A DNA stretch of 64,000 nt from Francisella frigiditurris (GTDB taxonomy: Bacteria; Pseudomonadota; Gammaproteobacteria; Francisellales; Francisellaceae), in the NCBI RefSeq assembly GCF_001880225.1, contig NZ_CP009654.1:682001-746000 (forward strand), read 5' to 3'. The notes under the pieces were generated by a model. That model searched no databases. It was not told the DNA's origin and was given only the letters and a program-made list of their open reading frames with translations. Made by a program: the position numbers and the translations under genes. This document shows, one piece after another, positions 62,913 through 64,000 of the stretch; positions within the stretch are counted from its first letter, which is position 1, and every line of letters starts with the position of its first letter.

Positions 62913-63627
62913 AGTAAATATCAAATCTATTTGCTTTACCCTTAAGTTGAGAAGTTGGTTGTTTATTAGCTAAAAAGTTTGCCTTGATTGGTCTTTTAAC
63001 AATAACTTTTTTTGCTATTCTGTGAGTCATTATTTTTTCTAAAAGCTCTGAGTTATTTTCATCTTCATTAAAGGCTATTTTATGAAAAATTTGCATTTCT
63101 TTTTTTACTTTTGCTGACTTTTTTCTTTCTGGAAACATAGGGTCGAGATATACACAGTCAAAAGAGGTATTTGTTTTAAGTATAAAATCACAACTATCAG
63201 TATTTAATAATTCCATTCGATTGGCAATTTCTTCTAGATGAGTATTATTTTTTGCCCTTTCTAATGCGTTGTACAGTAATAAAAATATATAAGTATCTTT
63301 TTCTATGGCTGTAACTAAATGACCTCTTGATGCTAATGTAAAAGCATCTCTCCCAAGCCCAGCTGTTGTATCAAGTATTTTAAGGATACCTTTACTTCTA
63401 CCTTCTACAGCCTGAACCACATTACATTTTTTAGTTTTTGGATTTATTCTTTCTAGAATATCTGTGCTAGAAAAATCTATAGATAGTTTCTGATCTATAT
63501 TGTGTAAAGTTAAAACCTTATCCTCCAAGCATAGAAACTTTTCTGCATTGCTATTAATACAGATATCTATATTTGGATTTATGCTTTTTATATAAGCTTG
63601 AGTTTCTTTATCTAGTACTATAATCAT
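62905..63627 (-). CDS. rsmJ: 16S rRNA (guanine1516-N2)-methyltransferase RsmJ
   Basis: The ATG at 63627 is one base after the xerC stop and gives 240 residues; an upstream frame overlapping xerC is rejected. The SAM motif is [12 protein letters not shown], and [22 protein letters not shown] is the RsmJ (YhiQ) signature, with QTRG-like [18 protein letters not shown] earlier. It methylates G1516 in 16S rRNA. The tight link to xerC suggests co-transcription. Confidence 0.9.
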   Translation of the reverse strand: MIIVLDKETQAYIKSINPNIDICINSNAEKFLCLEDKVLTLHNIDQKLSIDFSSTDILERINPKTKKCNVVQAVEGRSKGILKILDTTAGLGRDAFTLASRGHLVTAIEKDTYIFLLLYNALERAKNNTHLEEIANRMELLNTDSCDFILKTNTSFDCVYLDPMFPERKKSAKVKKEMQIFHKIAFNEDENNSELLEKIMTHRIAKKVIVKRPIKANFLANKQPTSQLKGKANRFDIYSI

Positions 63628-63628
63628 T

Positions 63629-64000
63629 TTAAGATTTCTTTTTTGCTCTGGGATGGGTTTTATCAAAAACTTCAGCAAGTTGCTGAAAATCTAAATGAGT
63701 ATATATTTGAGTACTAGATATATCGGAGTGTCCTAATAGTTTTTTTACTGCAAGCAAGTCTTTAGATGATTCTAAAAGGTGTGTGGCAAATGAGTGTCTA
63801 AGCATATGCGGATGAATATGTTTACTAGCATATTTTTTTGCAAAAATTTCTAATCTTTTTTGTATTGAGCGATTTGATAAATGTTCGCCTTTGTTATTTA
63901 TAAACAAGTAATCAGTTTTAGGATTATATTCTTCTCTAATATTTATCCATTTTTTTAAAGTATTATTAGTTTTTGTTCCAAAGTAGACAACTCTTTCTTT
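63629..64000 (-). CDS. xerC: Tyrosine recombinase XerC (C-terminal part; N-terminus beyond window)
   Basis: 124 residues, open to the window edge and beginning [11 protein letters not shown] there. The catalytic residues His-x2-Arg ([13 protein letters not shown]), the [15 protein letters not shown] box with catalytic His and Tyr, and the family end [10 protein letters not shown] are all present. The end [17 protein letters not shown] is typical of XerC rather than XerD. With XerD it resolves chromosome dimers at dif under FtsK control; ftsK is also in this window. Confidence 0.92.
   Translation of the reverse strand, partial: KERVVYFGTKTNNTLKKWINIREEYNPKTDYLFINNKGEHLSNRSIQKRLEIFAKKYASKHIHPHMLRHSFATHLLESSKDLLAVKKLLGHSDISSTQIYTHLDFQQLAEVFDKTHPRAKKKS

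Noticed and set aside
1-64000. CRISPR array or prophage
   Set aside because: No evenly spaced repeats, cas genes, integrase, phage structural or lysis genes were seen; xerC is the housekeeping recombinase.

Overview
The window is AT-rich chromosomal DNA from a gammaproteobacterium, most probably the genus Francisella. This rests on low GC throughout, a protein closely matching the lipid A 4'-phosphatase LpxF known from Francisella, a lemA / M48 protease / pilin triplet, and ordinary gammaproteobacterial blocks (cyoABCDE-yajR, ftsK-lolA, ubiC-ubiA, rsmJ-xerC). Species cannot be fixed by reading alone. Almost all of the window is intact housekeeping DNA with short intergenic gaps; one stretch (about 31.8-35.4 kb) is clearly accessory.

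Layout. 0-7.3 kb: a partial DsbA-like lipoprotein, then the cytochrome bo3 ubiquinol oxidase operon with its heme O synthase and a YajR-type MFS protein. 7.3-14.5 kb: tRNA-Met, a ProQ/FinO RNA chaperone, a small lipoprotein, TrkH, LolA, FtsK and LpxF. 14.7-23.9 kb: transport and metabolism (LysP-like permease, alpha/beta hydrolase, GlpX, PutP, a membrane family 2 glycosyltransferase, a CNNM/CBS protein, PnuC, a TatD-like hydrolase). 24-31.8 kb: CysS, PrmB, AroC, DedA, a PilZ-like protein, RadA, CvpA and GpsA.

31.8-35.4 kb is the accessory region. It holds a broken gene of unknown family, a heavily decayed group II intron reverse transcriptase relic, an intact TcdA/TcdB-type (DXD-motif) glycosyltransferase with an N-terminal four-cysteine cluster, a 477-base stretch without a credible gene, and a secreted C39-like cysteine peptidase. 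The two intact genes look like possible host-interaction or bacteriocidal factors, but that is inference.

35.4-47.9 kb: an ArsR regulator / P-type metal ATPase pair, a TSUP permease, a LysR regulator, LemA, an M48 protease, an unusual long pilin, RNase PH, UbiC, UbiA, a YbdG-like mechanosensitive channel, Ogt and a flavoprotein. 48.1-52.4 kb is one compact seven-gene block (TVP38, flavin disulfide reductase, CDP-alcohol phosphatidyltransferase, two paralogous membrane proteins, DUF547) that looks like a membrane-lipid or redox module. 52.5-64 kb: CbpA, an ABC-exporter-like protein whose nucleotide-binding domain has lost its catalytic motifs, its HlyD partner, two permeases, the RNase P RNA, a RelA lacking hydrolase residues and the C-terminal ACT domain, a DUF4124 protein, a membrane protein, RsmJ and the C-terminal part of XerC.

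The most promising items for novelty are the pseudo-ABC/HlyD/MFS cluster, the Cys4-DXD glycosyltransferase with its peptidase neighbour, the pilin with a beta-rich C-terminal module and a 37-base palindrome in its coding sequence, and the TVP38-to-DUF547 block.
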